From the NCBI GenBank assembly GCA_039814715.1, contig JBCCAR010000007.1:1-64000 (forward strand): DNA of 64,000 nt. The letters are read 5' to 3'. Source of the stretch: CAKZYD01 sp039814715. GTDB lineage: Bacteria > Pseudomonadota > Alphaproteobacteria > Sphingomonadales > CAKZYD01. The position numbers were made by a program, and so were the translations under genes. A model generated the notes under the pieces. The model was given only the letters and a program-made list of their open reading frames with translations. It did no database searches and was not told where the DNA came from. Positions 1 to 8,529 of the stretch are shown piece after piece. Each line of letters opens with the position of its first letter. Position 1 is the stretch's first letter.

Positions 1-112
1 CCCATAGGACGCTTTTCCAAGTTCATCCGGTCAGGCGCGCGGCGTGCGGTGATGCGGTGCATCACAAGCGGCGGGCAACGCAGCCGGCGAGCTTAGAAAA
101 GCGTCCTATGGG
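1..112. repeat. Inverted-repeat element (17-bp perfect arms)
   Basis: Bases 1-17 (CCCATAGGACGCTTTTC) are the exact reverse complement of bases 96-112, with 78 bases between. The interior holds a second hairpin, TGATGC-GGT-GCATCA, near 51-65. The window starts exactly at the left arm, so the arm may extend further left and flanking target duplication cannot be tested. The size and structure fit a MITE-like non-autonomous element or a strong cruciform; a terminator is unlikely because there is no T-run. No transposase is visible. Confidence 0.6.
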
Positions 113-135
113 TACCATTTGTCTGAGCCAATCCA

Positions 136-1125
136 CTAGTGTAAACGAACGGACTTTCGCAAGGTGTCAGATGGTGTTTCACCATAGCGCCGACGGTAGG
201 CTGATGACAGGCTACTGAGGTTCGAAAAACCGAGGTCAAAGGCAATGTCAGACACGGTGTTTCCCGGCGCTGCTGCTTTGAGCGCTTCATGCACGCCTGA
301 TAGGCGCAGCCCCTGGAAATAGCGCCCCGGAGATGTCCCGCGGAACTTCTGGAACCCATTGGTCAACGTCCGCTGGGTTACCTGCGCGACATGCGCCAAC
401 TCTGCCATTTTGACGCTCCGGTTCAAATGCTGGTGCATGTATTGCTCCGCGCGGCGCACATAGCCTGGCGCGATACTATCTAAACTATAGGTGATAGCGT
501 CTTGGTGCGAGCCAGGCTGAAAACGCAGCAATGTGCTAAGCAGCGCTTGTTCCAGTGGCAACGAGGTCGCGCGGCAAGATGTAAGGCCATTGGGGTTTTC
601 CGCATCACTGAGAATATAGCGCACCAGGTTCATCAAAGCGCGCCCTTGGCCGCCTTGAAGATCAATGCCCAGGTCAAAATCGACCAGGTCCGTGACCGTT
701 TGGCCCGTCAGCCGAGCAACCTGGCCCGCAAGCCGATTTTTTGGGATTTGAATGGCGACTACCTGACTGTCAGGCTGCCACCAAAACCGATAAGGTCGAT
801 TGGGTCCGCAAATTGCGGCCCGGCCAGAATTGATTGTCATATGCCCGCCAGGATGGGTCAATTCGCACTCACCGCGCACATTAATATGGATCAAATAGAA
901 GTCATCTAAGGCACCAGGATCAATCATCACGTTGCCGCCATACTCAAGCACATTGACGACCATTTGCCCCACGTTCAGCCGGCGTAGGGCCGCGCTTAGA
1001 CGCTGACTACCATCAAGAAAGCGTATCTGATGCGGTTTAAAGTACCGCGTTATTTGGCTGCGGACCTCGGCAACATCGCTCGACTGGAATTTTAAGTGGC
1101 TGCCTAATGGGCTTTCATAAGTCAT
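136..1125 (-). CDS. AraC-family transcriptional regulator
   Basis: The last ~100 residues are a two-helix-turn-helix AraC DNA-binding domain (SVKMAELAHVAQVTQRTL, then DIAFDLGFSNLSSLSSAYRR). The N-terminal ~200 residues look like the cupin-like effector domain of the AraC_binding_2 type. The frame is open up to 1479, but that would overlap the divergent receptor gene. The ATG at 1125 has GGGAG eight bases upstream and gives 329 aa, normal for the family; ATG at 1140 and 1230 are alternatives without a visible ribosome site. It is divergent from the TonB receptor and probably senses the cluster's substrate or an intermediate. That role is inferred from position only. Confidence 0.88.
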   Translation of the reverse strand: MTYESPLGSHLKFQSSDVAEVRSQITRYFKPHQIRFLDGSQRLSAALRRLNVGQMVVNVLEYGGNVMIDPGALDDFYLIHINVRGECELTHPGGHMTINSGRAAICGPNRPYRFWWQPDSQVVAIQIPKNRLAGQVARLTGQTVTDLVDFDLGIDLQGGQGRALMNLVRYILSDAENPNGLTSCRATSLPLEQALLSTLLRFQPGSHQDAITYSLDSIAPGYVRRAEQYMHQHLNRSVKMAELAHVAQVTQRTLTNGFQKFRGTSPGRYFQGLRLSGVHEALKAAAPGNTVSDIAFDLGFSNLSSLSSAYRRRYGETPSDTLRKSVRLH

Positions 1126-1242
1126 CTCAGTTGCTCCCATCGTTTTCAAAAGGCCGGTTTCCCGCGCAAACCCCGGATTTATCTGACGCCAATTTGCGCG
1201 CGCCGACAAATCCTTTTTCTCATCTTGCATAAATAATATTAT

Positions 1243-1270
1243 TTGACTAGCGTTGTTACAAAGGTATTTT
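1243..1270 (+). promoter_or_regulatory. Promoter with palindromic operator before TonB receptor
   Basis: TTGACT (1243-1248) and TATTTT (1265-1270) are spaced 16 bases apart, a good sigma-70 pair. Inside the spacer lies CGTTGTTACAAAG (1251-1263), which differs at one base from the perfect palindrome in the promoter at 7946-7974. The operator sits between the divergent AraC and receptor genes. The likely ligand is the MarR protein encoded at 10463-11044. The match is seen directly; the binding protein is inferred. Confidence 0.7.
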
Positions 1271-1303
1271 ACATAGATAAGTTCAGGGAACAGGGGAAAC
1301 GTT

Positions 1304-3652
1304 ATGACACATAAGAACCATATGATGCATGCTTCATTGACGGCAGCACTGTTGCTTTCGGGTACATCAGTAAACGCGCTTGCGCAAAGCGGCGATGACG
1401 GCTTTGCGGGGGTCGAACAAATCCTGGTGACGGCCCGAAAGCGCCAAGAGAGCTTGCAGGAAACGCCTATCGCCATCACCGCCTTTAGCGCGCAGGGCCT
1501 GGAGCAACGGCAAATTCAGCAGATTTCAGGCATTGGGCAGTTCACACCAAGCCTAACCTTTGAAACAGCGGCGCCCATCTCCGGTAACAGCGCTGTAGCG
1601 GTCATGTTCATTCGCGGGATTGGCCAAGTTGAGTCCATTCCCACGGTTGACCTCGGTGTCGGACTTTACGTGGACGGCGTCTATCTCGCCCGCTCTGTTG
1701 GCGGCGTTGTTGACCTGCTGGACGTTGAACGCGTGGAAGTGCTGCGCGGACCGCAAGGAACCCTGTTCGGCCGCAACACAATCGGCGGCGCCATCAGTAT
1801 CACAACGAAGAAACCAGGACCCGACTTGAGTGGGCAGGTTTCCATGCTCTACGGCACAGATGACCGGTTATTACCAACGGCAACGCTCAATGTTCCGCTT
1901 GCCGACAACCTCTTCTTCAAAATCTCTGGCGCCTATGAAAATCAAGACGGCTATGTTCGCCGTCCCGACGGGGTCGCGACAGGCGATGAAGATCGCTTGT
2001 CTGGACGTGCGCACCTGCGCTGGCTTCCTAGCGAAAAGCTTGAACTTAACTTAGTCGTTGATGCCACGCGCGAACGCACAAATGGCGCGCCCTATGTCTT
2101 GGTGGAAACCAATGCGGATGGGTTTTACGCGGCAAATCCGGATGGTTCACCAACGGATTTCCCGAACAGCGAACGCTCAGCACTTTTTCCATTCTTCCAT
2201 AATATTGTCTTTAACGCGGCAACGTGCGCAGGTGGGCCGCCGCCGGTGGTCACGCCGCCAAATGATCCGCGCTGTTTTGGTAGTCACTTCATTCCAGAAA
2301 GCCGTGACCAAGATTTCAGTGACAAAGATGTCCAGTCCGATCTCGATATCTTCGGAGTCTCGTTTACGGCCGATTATGACTTCGGGCCCGCACAGCTCAA
2401 ATCCATAACGTCCTACCGAGAAGCTGACTCGGTCTACAATCTGGACCAAGATCACACCCCGCTGTTGATTGCGGAAGTCGACTCCGTCAACGACCAGTGG
2501 CAATTCACGCAAGAATTACAGCTCGTCGGCGAAGCTTTTGACGGGAAGCTAGAATGGGTTGGCGGCGTCTTCTATTTCAAAGAGGAGGCAACGAATCTAG
2601 AGCGTGTGCAATTCCCGGTCGTCGATCTGCAAAGCGGCGGCAGTGTTGACAACGACAGCATCGCTGGCTTCGCGCAGGGCACCTACGCCTTTACCGACAA
2701 ACTCCAGCTCACCGCTGGCATTCGCTACACCCGCGATAAAAAGCGGTTTACGCCCAATCAGTTCATCAACTCCAGCCAGATCGGCATTCCGCCGGGTGTC
2801 CCGACCCTGCCGCCAGGCGAGGTCAGCGAGGTCTTTTCTGATTGGACGCCCATGGTCAACCTGGCCTACCAATGGACGCCAGATGTGATGACATATTTCA
2901 CGTTCTCAGAGGGCTTTAAGTCCGGCGGCTTCACGCAGCGTGTCTTCCCGCCGCTGCCTGAGGTGCCAAGCTTTGAGCCCGAAACGGCGCGCGTTGTCGA
3001 AGCGGGCTTTAAGAGCCAAGTCCTAGACAACCGCATTCGCCTCAACGGCGCCATTTTCCGCACCGGATACAATGATGTTCAGGTCACAGTGCAGAATATC
3101 AGCGTGGCGCCGATCATCTTAAATGCTGCTAAGGCGCGGATATGGGGCGGAGAGCTTGAAATGTTAGCGCAGCCGCTGCCGGAATGGACGATTGAAGCGA
3201 GCATTGGCTACATCAACGCCGAATACACAGAAACCGGCGCTGGTAGCCAGGTCACCACGGCAAATGATCTGCTTAAAACGCCTGAGTTTACGCTCAATGT
3301 CGGCAGCGCCTATCGCTATGATCTGACATCTGACTGGTCGTTAACACCTCGCGTTGACTGGTCATACCGCAGCCGCCAAGAAAACAATGCCATCAACTCT
3401 CCCGCCGTCTCCCAGCCAGGCTATCATTTAGTAGACCTGGGCCTAATCGTGGAAAACGAGGACACGGGATGGCAGCTCATTGGCCGCGTCAGCAACCTCA
3501 CCGATGAACGCTTCATCACCGCTGCGTATTCCGATCAAAATAATCCCGAAAACGTGGCGCTTGGTGTTGAGGCCGTGCGCAATCTGGGCCTGTCAGAAGT
3601 TGTATTCGATCGCGGCCGGCAGTTCTCTATCCAAGTGCGCAAACGGTTCTAG
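1304..3652 (+). CDS. TonB-dependent outer-membrane receptor
   Basis: The 782-aa protein has a signal peptide ending near ALAQ, a TonB-box-like VEQILVTARKRQ, a plug domain (about residues 45-165, with VDGVYLARSVGG and VEVLRGPQGTLFGRNTIGGA) and a long beta-barrel ending in the usual terminal aromatic (RKRF). AGGGGAA precedes the ATG. It should import a substrate across the outer membrane using TonB energy. It heads a plus-strand run of catabolic genes, so it probably takes up the compound that they degrade rather than a siderophore, although the sequence alone does not exclude iron. Its promoter carries the cluster's shared operator. Confidence 0.95.
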   Translation: MTHKNHMMHASLTAALLLSGTSVNALAQSGDDGFAGVEQILVTARKRQESLQETPIAITAFSAQGLEQRQIQQISGIGQFTPSLTFETAAPISGNSAVAVMFIRGIGQVESIPTVDLGVGLYVDGVYLARSVGGVVDLLDVERVEVLRGPQGTLFGRNTIGGAISITTKKPGPDLSGQVSMLYGTDDRLLPTATLNVPLADNLFFKISGAYENQDGYVRRPDGVATGDEDRLSGRAHLRWLPSEKLELNLVVDATRERTNGAPYVLVETNADGFYAANPDGSPTDFPNSERSALFPFFHNIVFNAATCAGGPPPVVTPPNDPRCFGSHFIPESRDQDFSDKDVQSDLDIFGVSFTADYDFGPAQLKSITSYREADSVYNLDQDHTPLLIAEVDSVNDQWQFTQELQLVGEAFDGKLEWVGGVFYFKEEATNLERVQFPVVDLQSGGSVDNDSIAGFAQGTYAFTDKLQLTAGIRYTRDKKRFTPNQFINSSQIGIPPGVPTLPPGEVSEVFSDWTPMVNLAYQWTPDVMTYFTFSEGFKSGGFTQRVFPPLPEVPSFEPETARVVEAGFKSQVLDNRIRLNGAIFRTGYNDVQVTVQNISVAPIILNAAKARIWGGELEMLAQPLPEWTIEASIGYINAEYTETGAGSQVTTANDLLKTPEFTLNVGSAYRYDLTSDWSLTPRVDWSYRSRQENNAINSPAVSQPGYHLVDLGLIVENEDTGWQLIGRVSNLTDERFITAAYSDQNNPENVALGVEAVRNLGLSEVVFDRGRQFSIQVRKRF

Positions 3653-3664
3653 GAGGCAAAAAAG

Positions 3665-5137
3665 GTGGTGAGTTATCCCTCCTACTCTCTCTCCCGGCGG
3701 CATTTGGTCGGCACGCTTGCCGCGCTACCAGCTGCCTTAGGTGGCTGTGACGTAGCGCAATCGAAACTGCGGCCCGACCTCGCCGGGCGCGTGTCCGGCC
3801 CCGTTGCTGTGCCGGGCGATGCGCTATACGAGCTGCGCCGTTCTGACATTTGGTCAGCGCTGGTGCCAGCGCGCTATCCCAGCGCCATTGTCACAGCGCA
3901 ATCGGTTGAAGATGTTCAAGCAGCCGTGCGTTATGCTGCCAGCAATGACCTGTCAGTCGCTATTCGCGGCGGCGGCCATAATTGGAGCGCGGCCTCGCTG
4001 CGCGATGACAGCCTGCTCATTGATCTAGGCCAGTTGCGAGAGTTGAGGATCGACGCCAAGCGCCAGCGCGCCTTTGTCCGCCCTGGCATTGCTGGCGGCA
4101 CATTGCTGCAAGCCGCGCGCAAGGCGGGGCTTGCTTTTCCCATAGCCCATTGCCCTTCCGTTCCCATGAGCGGATTTCTGCTGAATGGCGGTTTCGGCTT
4201 TAACTCCAACGCTTGGGGCTCAGCGGCGGCTCATGTTTTGTCGATGGACATCGTGGTTGCAAGCGGGGAGCTTGTGCGCGCAGCGCCTGATGAAAACGCA
4301 GACCTGTATTGGGCCGCCCGTGGCAGCGGCCCAGGCTTCTTCGGCGCTGTGGTTGGCTTTGAGCTGAACCTAATGCCGGACCCGAAAGCGATTGTGTCGA
4401 CCAATTATATTTTTCCGCTTTCCGCCGCAGCGGAGGCCGCCGCCTGGGCTGAAAGCTTGCGCGGCGTCGTTGGTGTAAATGTAGAGTTCACATATCTCGC
4501 ATCCGCTTTCGGCGGAGACCCTGCCACGCCTGGCATGTGCATCGTAGGCGGGATTGCTTTCACCAATAGCATGGCTGAGGCGCGCAAGGCTTTGGCATTC
4601 CTGCAGGACTGCCCCATAGAAGGCAAAGCTCTCATGATAGAGCGCGAAGTCGAAACGCCTTGGGAGACGCTGCTCGAAGCGGTGGCCGGTCTGTTTCCGC
4701 CAAAACTCCACTATCTTGGCAACACGATTTGGTCTGACGCGCCAATCACACAATACTATCCCGGATTTGCAAAAATGTTGGAGAGACCGGCGAGCCCCTA
4801 CAACTTTTCCAACTGCGTGTTCTATCCTGTTGGAAAGCCTGATGCGCCGGTGCTTCCCGATGCGGCGGTCTCTATGCAGCGCCAAACGCTGTGCCTGTTC
4901 TACAGCATTTGGGAAGACCCAGCGGACACGGCAGCGAACGAAGACTGGTTTAAAGCTGCCGGAGACATTTTTTTGCCCCACGCGAGCGGCAATTACATTG
5001 GGGAAGCAGACCTAAACATTTATCCAAATGAAGCTGAGGCCTCTTACGGCCCAGAGGCTTGGAAAAAGTTGAAAAAACTGCGGTCCGATTGGGATCCCAA
5101 TAGCCGCTTCCCTGATTTTCTAGGCCAAAGCACATGA
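3665..5137 (+). CDS. Tat-exported lipoprotein FAD oxidase (berberine-bridge/6-HDNO family)
   Basis: A GTG start follows GGAGG by eight bases. The N-terminus has a twin-arginine motif (SRRHLVGT) and a lipobox LGGC with Cys28, indicating folded export by Tat and lipid anchoring. Next comes a PCMH-type FAD domain with IRGGGHNWS, where His105 is the expected covalent FAD ligand. Cys163 in AHCPSVPMSG sits where bicovalent members have their second flavin link. The C-terminus has the BBE signature (NIYPNEAEASYG, then DPNSRF). The family oxidises alcohols, amines or N-heterocycles. The stop overlaps the start of a diheme cytochrome c, the likely electron acceptor in place of oxygen. The substrate is unknown. 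Confidence 0.88.
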   Translation: MVSYPSYSLSRRHLVGTLAALPAALGGCDVAQSKLRPDLAGRVSGPVAVPGDALYELRRSDIWSALVPARYPSAIVTAQSVEDVQAAVRYAASNDLSVAIRGGGHNWSAASLRDDSLLIDLGQLRELRIDAKRQRAFVRPGIAGGTLLQAARKAGLAFPIAHCPSVPMSGFLLNGGFGFNSNAWGSAAAHVLSMDIVVASGELVRAAPDENADLYWAARGSGPGFFGAVVGFELNLMPDPKAIVSTNYIFPLSAAAEAAAWAESLRGVVGVNVEFTYLASAFGGDPATPGMCIVGGIAFTNSMAEARKALAFLQDCPIEGKALMIEREVETPWETLLEAVAGLFPPKLHYLGNTIWSDAPITQYYPGFAKMLERPASPYNFSNCVFYPVGKPDAPVLPDAAVSMQRQTLCLFYSIWEDPADTAANEDWFKAAGDIFLPHASGNYIGEADLNIYPNEAEASYGPEAWKKLKKLRSDWDPNSRFPDFLGQST

Positions 5138-5754
5138 TCAGGGCTCTCTTCCTCACTGCAGTATCCCTGATGATATGCAGGCAAGCGCATAGCGATGATA
5201 TGGCCGCGAAAACCGCGCGCTGCGCGTTTTGCCATGGCGAAAAAGGTATTTCAGGCAATCCCATTTGGCCATCCTTAGCCGGGCTTGATGCCGGCTATCT
5301 CAAGAAGCGCATGGAAAGCTACCGTTCGAGCGAAAACACATCGCCAAACGCACTGCAGATGCGCTTTGTTCTGAATGGGCTTGAAGAAGACGAGATCGAC
5401 ACCGTCGCCGCCTATTATTCAGCACTTGAACCAGCCGCTCCGCAGGGTACAGCAAGTCCCGGCGGCGCCCGCATCTATCATCAAGGGGTAGGTGATACGG
5501 TTGCGCCGTGCGCTAGTTGTCACGGAGGAAATGGTGAAGGCAACGTAGACCTTAATGCACCGCGCTTGGCCGGCCAAAGCGCGCATTATATGTCGAAGCA
5601 ATTGGCCGCTTACGCAGCCGGGCTGCGCCCTGACAACGACAGCACCATGGCGGAGACCGCAGGCGCACTCTCGCCAGACCAGCGCGCGGCAGTCTCGACA
5701 TATCTTCAGGCACTCTTACCAACAGCTTCGGGGGCGCTCAGCGATGACCAATGA
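5134..5754 (+). CDS. Periplasmic diheme cytochrome c (c4/c553-like)
   Basis: The ATG overlaps the previous stop as ATGA, so the two genes are translationally coupled. A signal peptide of about 20 residues (MIRALFLTAV...QAHS) precedes two cytochrome c domains, each with a CxxCH heme site (CAFCH at 30-34, CASCH at 126-130). This two-domain layout resembles cytochrome c4 and the cytochrome subunits of periplasmic dehydrogenases. Coupling to the flavin oxidase suggests that it carries electrons from that enzyme to the respiratory chain. The family call is firm; the partnership is inferred. Confidence 0.92.
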   Translation: MIRALFLTAVSLMICRQAHSDDMAAKTARCAFCHGEKGISGNPIWPSLAGLDAGYLKKRMESYRSSENTSPNALQMRFVLNGLEEDEIDTVAAYYSALEPAAPQGTASPGGARIYHQGVGDTVAPCASCHGGNGEGNVDLNAPRLAGQSAHYMSKQLAAYAAGLRPDNDSTMAETAGALSPDQRAAVSTYLQALLPTASGALSDDQ

Positions 5755-6118
5755 AGAGATTGTCCGCAGTTTTGTGGGCACCATGAATAAGCTCGATTGG
5801 GAAGGCGTTTATGCCGCCCTAACGCCGGGCGTTGTCGTTCACAACGTGCCAATGCCGCCGCTACACGGGGTGGACGCCGTGCGCGGCTTCTTTGACGCGG
5901 TTCCGCCCATCACATCGTGCAATTGGGAGATTATGAACATCAGCGTCCAAGGCGACATGGTGTTCAACGAACGTCTCGATAATTTCGTCATGGCGGAACA
6001 GGCCATCTCCCTGCCGGTTATGGGCATTTTCGAAATTGCGAACGGCAAGATCAAAACGTGGCGCGACTATTTCGATCTCAAAGACTTCGAACGCCAACTC
6101 GGCCAGCCGCTAGGCTAG
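5744..6118 (+). CDS. Limonene-1,2-epoxide hydrolase-like NTF2-fold protein
   Basis: A 124-aa cone-shaped NTF2/SnoaL-fold protein. The start chosen is ATG 5744, which overlaps the cytochrome stop by 11 bases; a longer reading in this frame from 5555 would lie inside the cytochrome gene. The C-terminal WRDYFDLKDFERQ resembles the active-site segment of limonene-1,2-epoxide hydrolase, which uses an Asp-Arg-Asp set to open epoxides with water. In this operon it could hydrate a ring epoxide or act as an isomerase or cyclase. No signal peptide, so it is cytoplasmic. Confidence 0.8.
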   Translation: MTNEEIVRSFVGTMNKLDWEGVYAALTPGVVVHNVPMPPLHGVDAVRGFFDAVPPITSCNWEIMNISVQGDMVFNERLDNFVMAEQAISLPVMGIFEIANGKIKTWRDYFDLKDFERQLGQPLG

Positions 6119-6144
6119 AACACAAGAAGGACGAATAAGCCAAC

Positions 6145-6717
6145 ATGGATATTCTCAAAACCTACAGCTTTATGGAAGAAACGGCCATCGAAGACGGGCA
6201 AAAAGGGATGCCGGCCCTGCGCAAAGTCGCGGTGGTTGCCGTCGTAGACAATCCTTATGCCGGTCAGCCTTATCAAGCAGATCTATCTCCCTTAACAGAC
6301 GCAAGCTCAGCCGTTGGGACGCTGATTGCATCAGAAGCTTCGCGCCTCTTAGGCGCACCGGTGGAGAGCTATGGCAAAGGCGCGATCATTGGCGTTGCAG
6401 GCGATCAAGAACACGGCGTTGCCATGCTCACGACCGTTTATGGCAATGCGTTGCGTGATGCAGTCGGTGGGGGCTCAGCCTGGATATCATCTGCCACAAA
6501 AATCGGCGGTCCGGGTACCAGCATTGATATTCCCCTCGCCTATAAAGACGCCTTGTTTGTACGCTCACATTATGACGCGTTCAGCTTCACGCTCCACACA
6601 GCGCCGCTCCCTCATCAGATCGCCATCATTTGTGCCGTGGCAAACCGCGGCCGCCTTAACCACAGGGTTGGCGGCATTTCGAAAGAGGAAGCGACCGGCA
6701 AGGATGGACTTCGCTGA
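6145..6717 (+). CDS. AA_synth (DUF1185) family protein
   Basis: The 190-aa protein matches the family called amino acid synthesis protein (AA_synth, formerly DUF1185), with the conserved blocks VVDNPYAG near the N-terminus, YGKGAIIGVAGDQEHG in the middle and SYxAFSFTLH-like residues late. No reaction has been firmly assigned to the family to my knowledge; its members often lie among amidohydrolases and oxygenases of N-heterocycle breakdown. Its stop overlaps the amidohydrolase start by one base (TGATG), so the pair is probably made together. It is cytoplasmic. Confidence 0.8.
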   Translation: MDILKTYSFMEETAIEDGQKGMPALRKVAVVAVVDNPYAGQPYQADLSPLTDASSAVGTLIASEASRLLGAPVESYGKGAIIGVAGDQEHGVAMLTTVYGNALRDAVGGGSAWISSATKIGGPGTSIDIPLAYKDALFVRSHYDAFSFTLHTAPLPHQIAIICAVANRGRLNHRVGGISKEEATGKDGLR

Positions 6718-7916
6718 TGAAAATTGCGCTGGTAAATATCGGTACAATCGTCACAGGCGATTGGCGCGCACCCCTAGCCAGAGGCGACACCATCCTAACC
6801 GAGGATGATCTCATCACCCGTGTCGGCACAGCTTCCCCTGCGGAGGTGGAGGCCTGCGACCTGGTCATTGACGCAGGCGGCGCCACAGCGCTGCCTGGCT
6901 TGATTGACAGCCAAGTCCATGTCGTCTTTGGCGATTATACCCCGCGCCAAAAGACTGTTGGCTGGCTTGATAGCTATGTCCATGGCGGTGTGACGACGTC
7001 AATCAGCGCGTCAGAAGTCCACCTACCAGGGCGGCCAAAGGACCCCGACGGCGTGAAAGCGCTCGCGGTTTTAGCCCATAAACATTGGGAGAACTATCGC
7101 CCCGGCGGCATGCGCGTGCACGGCGGCTCCATCATCTTAGAGCCAACCTTGACGCGCGAAGACTTAGAAGAGGTGCATGCGAAAGGCGTGAAGCTCGCAA
7201 AGGCTGGCTTTGGCGCCTTTAAGGACCCTGCAGACTATGCGCCCCTCATGCGCGCGGCGCGCGAGGTTGGTCTGATTACAAACGTGCATACTGGCGGCGC
7301 ATCGATCCCCGATGCACTCCCAGTCATTAAAGGCGAACATCTTCGCGCGATGAACCCGCATGTGTCTTTCCATATCAATGGTGGGCCCATCGCGATGCCA
7401 GATGAGGATTTTGAGCCGATTATTGCAGAAACGGAGATTGGCGCTCAGGTGTGCATTGCGGGCAATCTACGCACCATGCTGATGACCGCAGATCTGTGCT
7501 GGAAGCATGATGCCTTCGACCGGTTTTTGATCGCAACAGACACACCCACTGGCTCCGGCATTATGCCTCTGGGCATGATTTATACGGTGAGCTACCTATC
7601 GTCGCTGCGCGATCAAGCGCCAGAGCAATACATCGCGGCAGCAACCGGCAATAACGCAGCGATGTATGGCCTTAACTGCGGCTTTCTCCAAGAAGGCAAA
7701 GACGCCGACATACTCATTGCGGACCAGCCTTTAGGCGGCAGCCAACCGGATATGCTGTCAAGCCTTCGCCACGGCGACATCTATGGCCTCGGCGCTGTCA
7801 TATCCCAAGGGGTTCCGCGCTTTATTGGCAAAAGCCGCAACACGCCGCCCCCAACTCGAAAAGTGAGAATCGCGCAAAACCGCCTAGAAGCGACATTTGA
7901 CCCACCACGCTTCTAA
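6717..7916 (+). CDS. Amidohydrolase, enamidase-like
   Basis: This 399-aa amidohydrolase-superfamily enzyme has the TIM-barrel metal-site motifs expected of enamidase, which in nicotinate fermentation hydrolyses 6-oxo-tetrahydronicotinate. Shared blocks as I recall them are GDYTPRQKT, LHGGVTT-like YVHGGVTT, PGRPKD, FHINGGPIA and the tail SRNTPP. Lys and His ligands are visible in GAFKDP and NVHTGG, and the Asp in IATDTPTGSG. Oddly, the first metal pair, normally HxH, reads Gln66-Val-His68. That may change metal content or activity. It suggests that the pathway opens a cyclic amide or enamide ring; the exact substrate is unknown. Confidence 0.85.
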   Translation: MKIALVNIGTIVTGDWRAPLARGDTILTEDDLITRVGTASPAEVEACDLVIDAGGATALPGLIDSQVHVVFGDYTPRQKTVGWLDSYVHGGVTTSISASEVHLPGRPKDPDGVKALAVLAHKHWENYRPGGMRVHGGSIILEPTLTREDLEEVHAKGVKLAKAGFGAFKDPADYAPLMRAAREVGLITNVHTGGASIPDALPVIKGEHLRAMNPHVSFHINGGPIAMPDEDFEPIIAETEIGAQVCIAGNLRTMLMTADLCWKHDAFDRFLIATDTPTGSGIMPLGMIYTVSYLSSLRDQAPEQYIAAATGNNAAMYGLNCGFLQEGKDADILIADQPLGGSQPDMLSSLRHGDIYGLGAVISQGVPRFIGKSRNTPPPTRKVRIAQNRLEATFDPPRF

Positions 7917-7945
7917 TGGGCTCGAATTATGCGACACTATATCGC

Positions 7946-7974
7946 TTGACTTTGCTTTGTTACAAAGCTATATT
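7946..7974 (+). promoter_or_regulatory. Sigma-70 promoter with perfect palindromic operator
   Basis: TTGACT (7946-7951) and TATATT (7969-7974) are 17 bases apart. The spacer contains GCTTTGTTACAAAGC (7954-7968), a perfect palindrome about a central T. The same site with one change lies in the promoter at 1243-1270 and a weaker version at 10038-10050. A repressor bound here would cover both RNA polymerase contacts. The MarR protein at 10463-11044 is the best candidate. Confidence 0.8.
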
Positions 7975-8007
7975 TCGACGTAATTTAGATCGAAAACAGG
8001 AACCGTC

Positions 8008-8496
8008 ATGGCCGCATCTTTGAAAGACACACGCTTTCTACGCAACGCGTTTGGACGCTTTGCAAGCGGTGTGACCATCGTATCCTGTCAAAGCGACATT
8101 GGCATTCACGGCATGACCGCCAATTCCTTTATCTCCGTGTCCTTAGAGCCAGCACGCGCACTCATTAGTGTTGCCAAGAGCGCGCAAATGCATGAACGGC
8201 TGATGCGCCAGGAACGCTTTGGCCTCAGTGTTCTCAGTGAGGGCCAATCAGATATTTCGACCCACTTCGCAGGCCGTCCAATTGCTGGCTTAACGCCAGA
8301 CTTTGAGTACCAATTTGATGTGCCAGTCTTGGCAGGCGCGCTGTCGTGGATGGTTTGCAAACGCCAAAGCGAGGTGGAAATTGGCGACCACACCTTGTTT
8401 ATCGGCGACCTCATAGACTGCGGCTACAAAGAAGAACAAGCGCCGCTGGTCTATTTTGGCGGGCGCTACAACGCGCTGGCGCCAGTCGCGCAATAA
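8008..8496 (+). CDS. Flavin reductase (HpaC-like)
   Basis: The 162-aa protein has the FMN-binding split-barrel fold of NAD(P)H:flavin reductases. Visible motifs are FASGVTIVS, GMTANSFISVSLEPA, ERFGLSVLSEGQ and GDHTLFIGDL. It should supply reduced flavin to the monooxygenase encoded 33 bases downstream, as HpaC does for HpaB. The upstream promoter contains the cluster operator, so this two-gene unit is probably induced with the rest. The length is normal and the ATG is unambiguous. Confidence 0.92.
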   Translation: MAASLKDTRFLRNAFGRFASGVTIVSCQSDIGIHGMTANSFISVSLEPARALISVAKSAQMHERLMRQERFGLSVLSEGQSDISTHFAGRPIAGLTPDFEYQFDVPVLAGALSWMVCKRQSEVEIGDHTLFIGDLIDCGYKEEQAPLVYFGGRYNALAPVAQ

Positions 8497-8529
8497 GAGA
8501 CATCCCAATATCCCCTGAGGAGAGAGAGT

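Noticed and set aside
1126..1479. Long N-terminal extension of the AraC gene
   Set aside because: It runs over the divergent TonB receptor start and shared promoter and has no regulator-like sequence; ATG 1125 has a better ribosome site.
4370..4981. 203-aa minus-strand frame inside the flavin oxidase
   Set aside because: Antisense to a clear family member, no recognised motifs; a GC-rich shadow frame.
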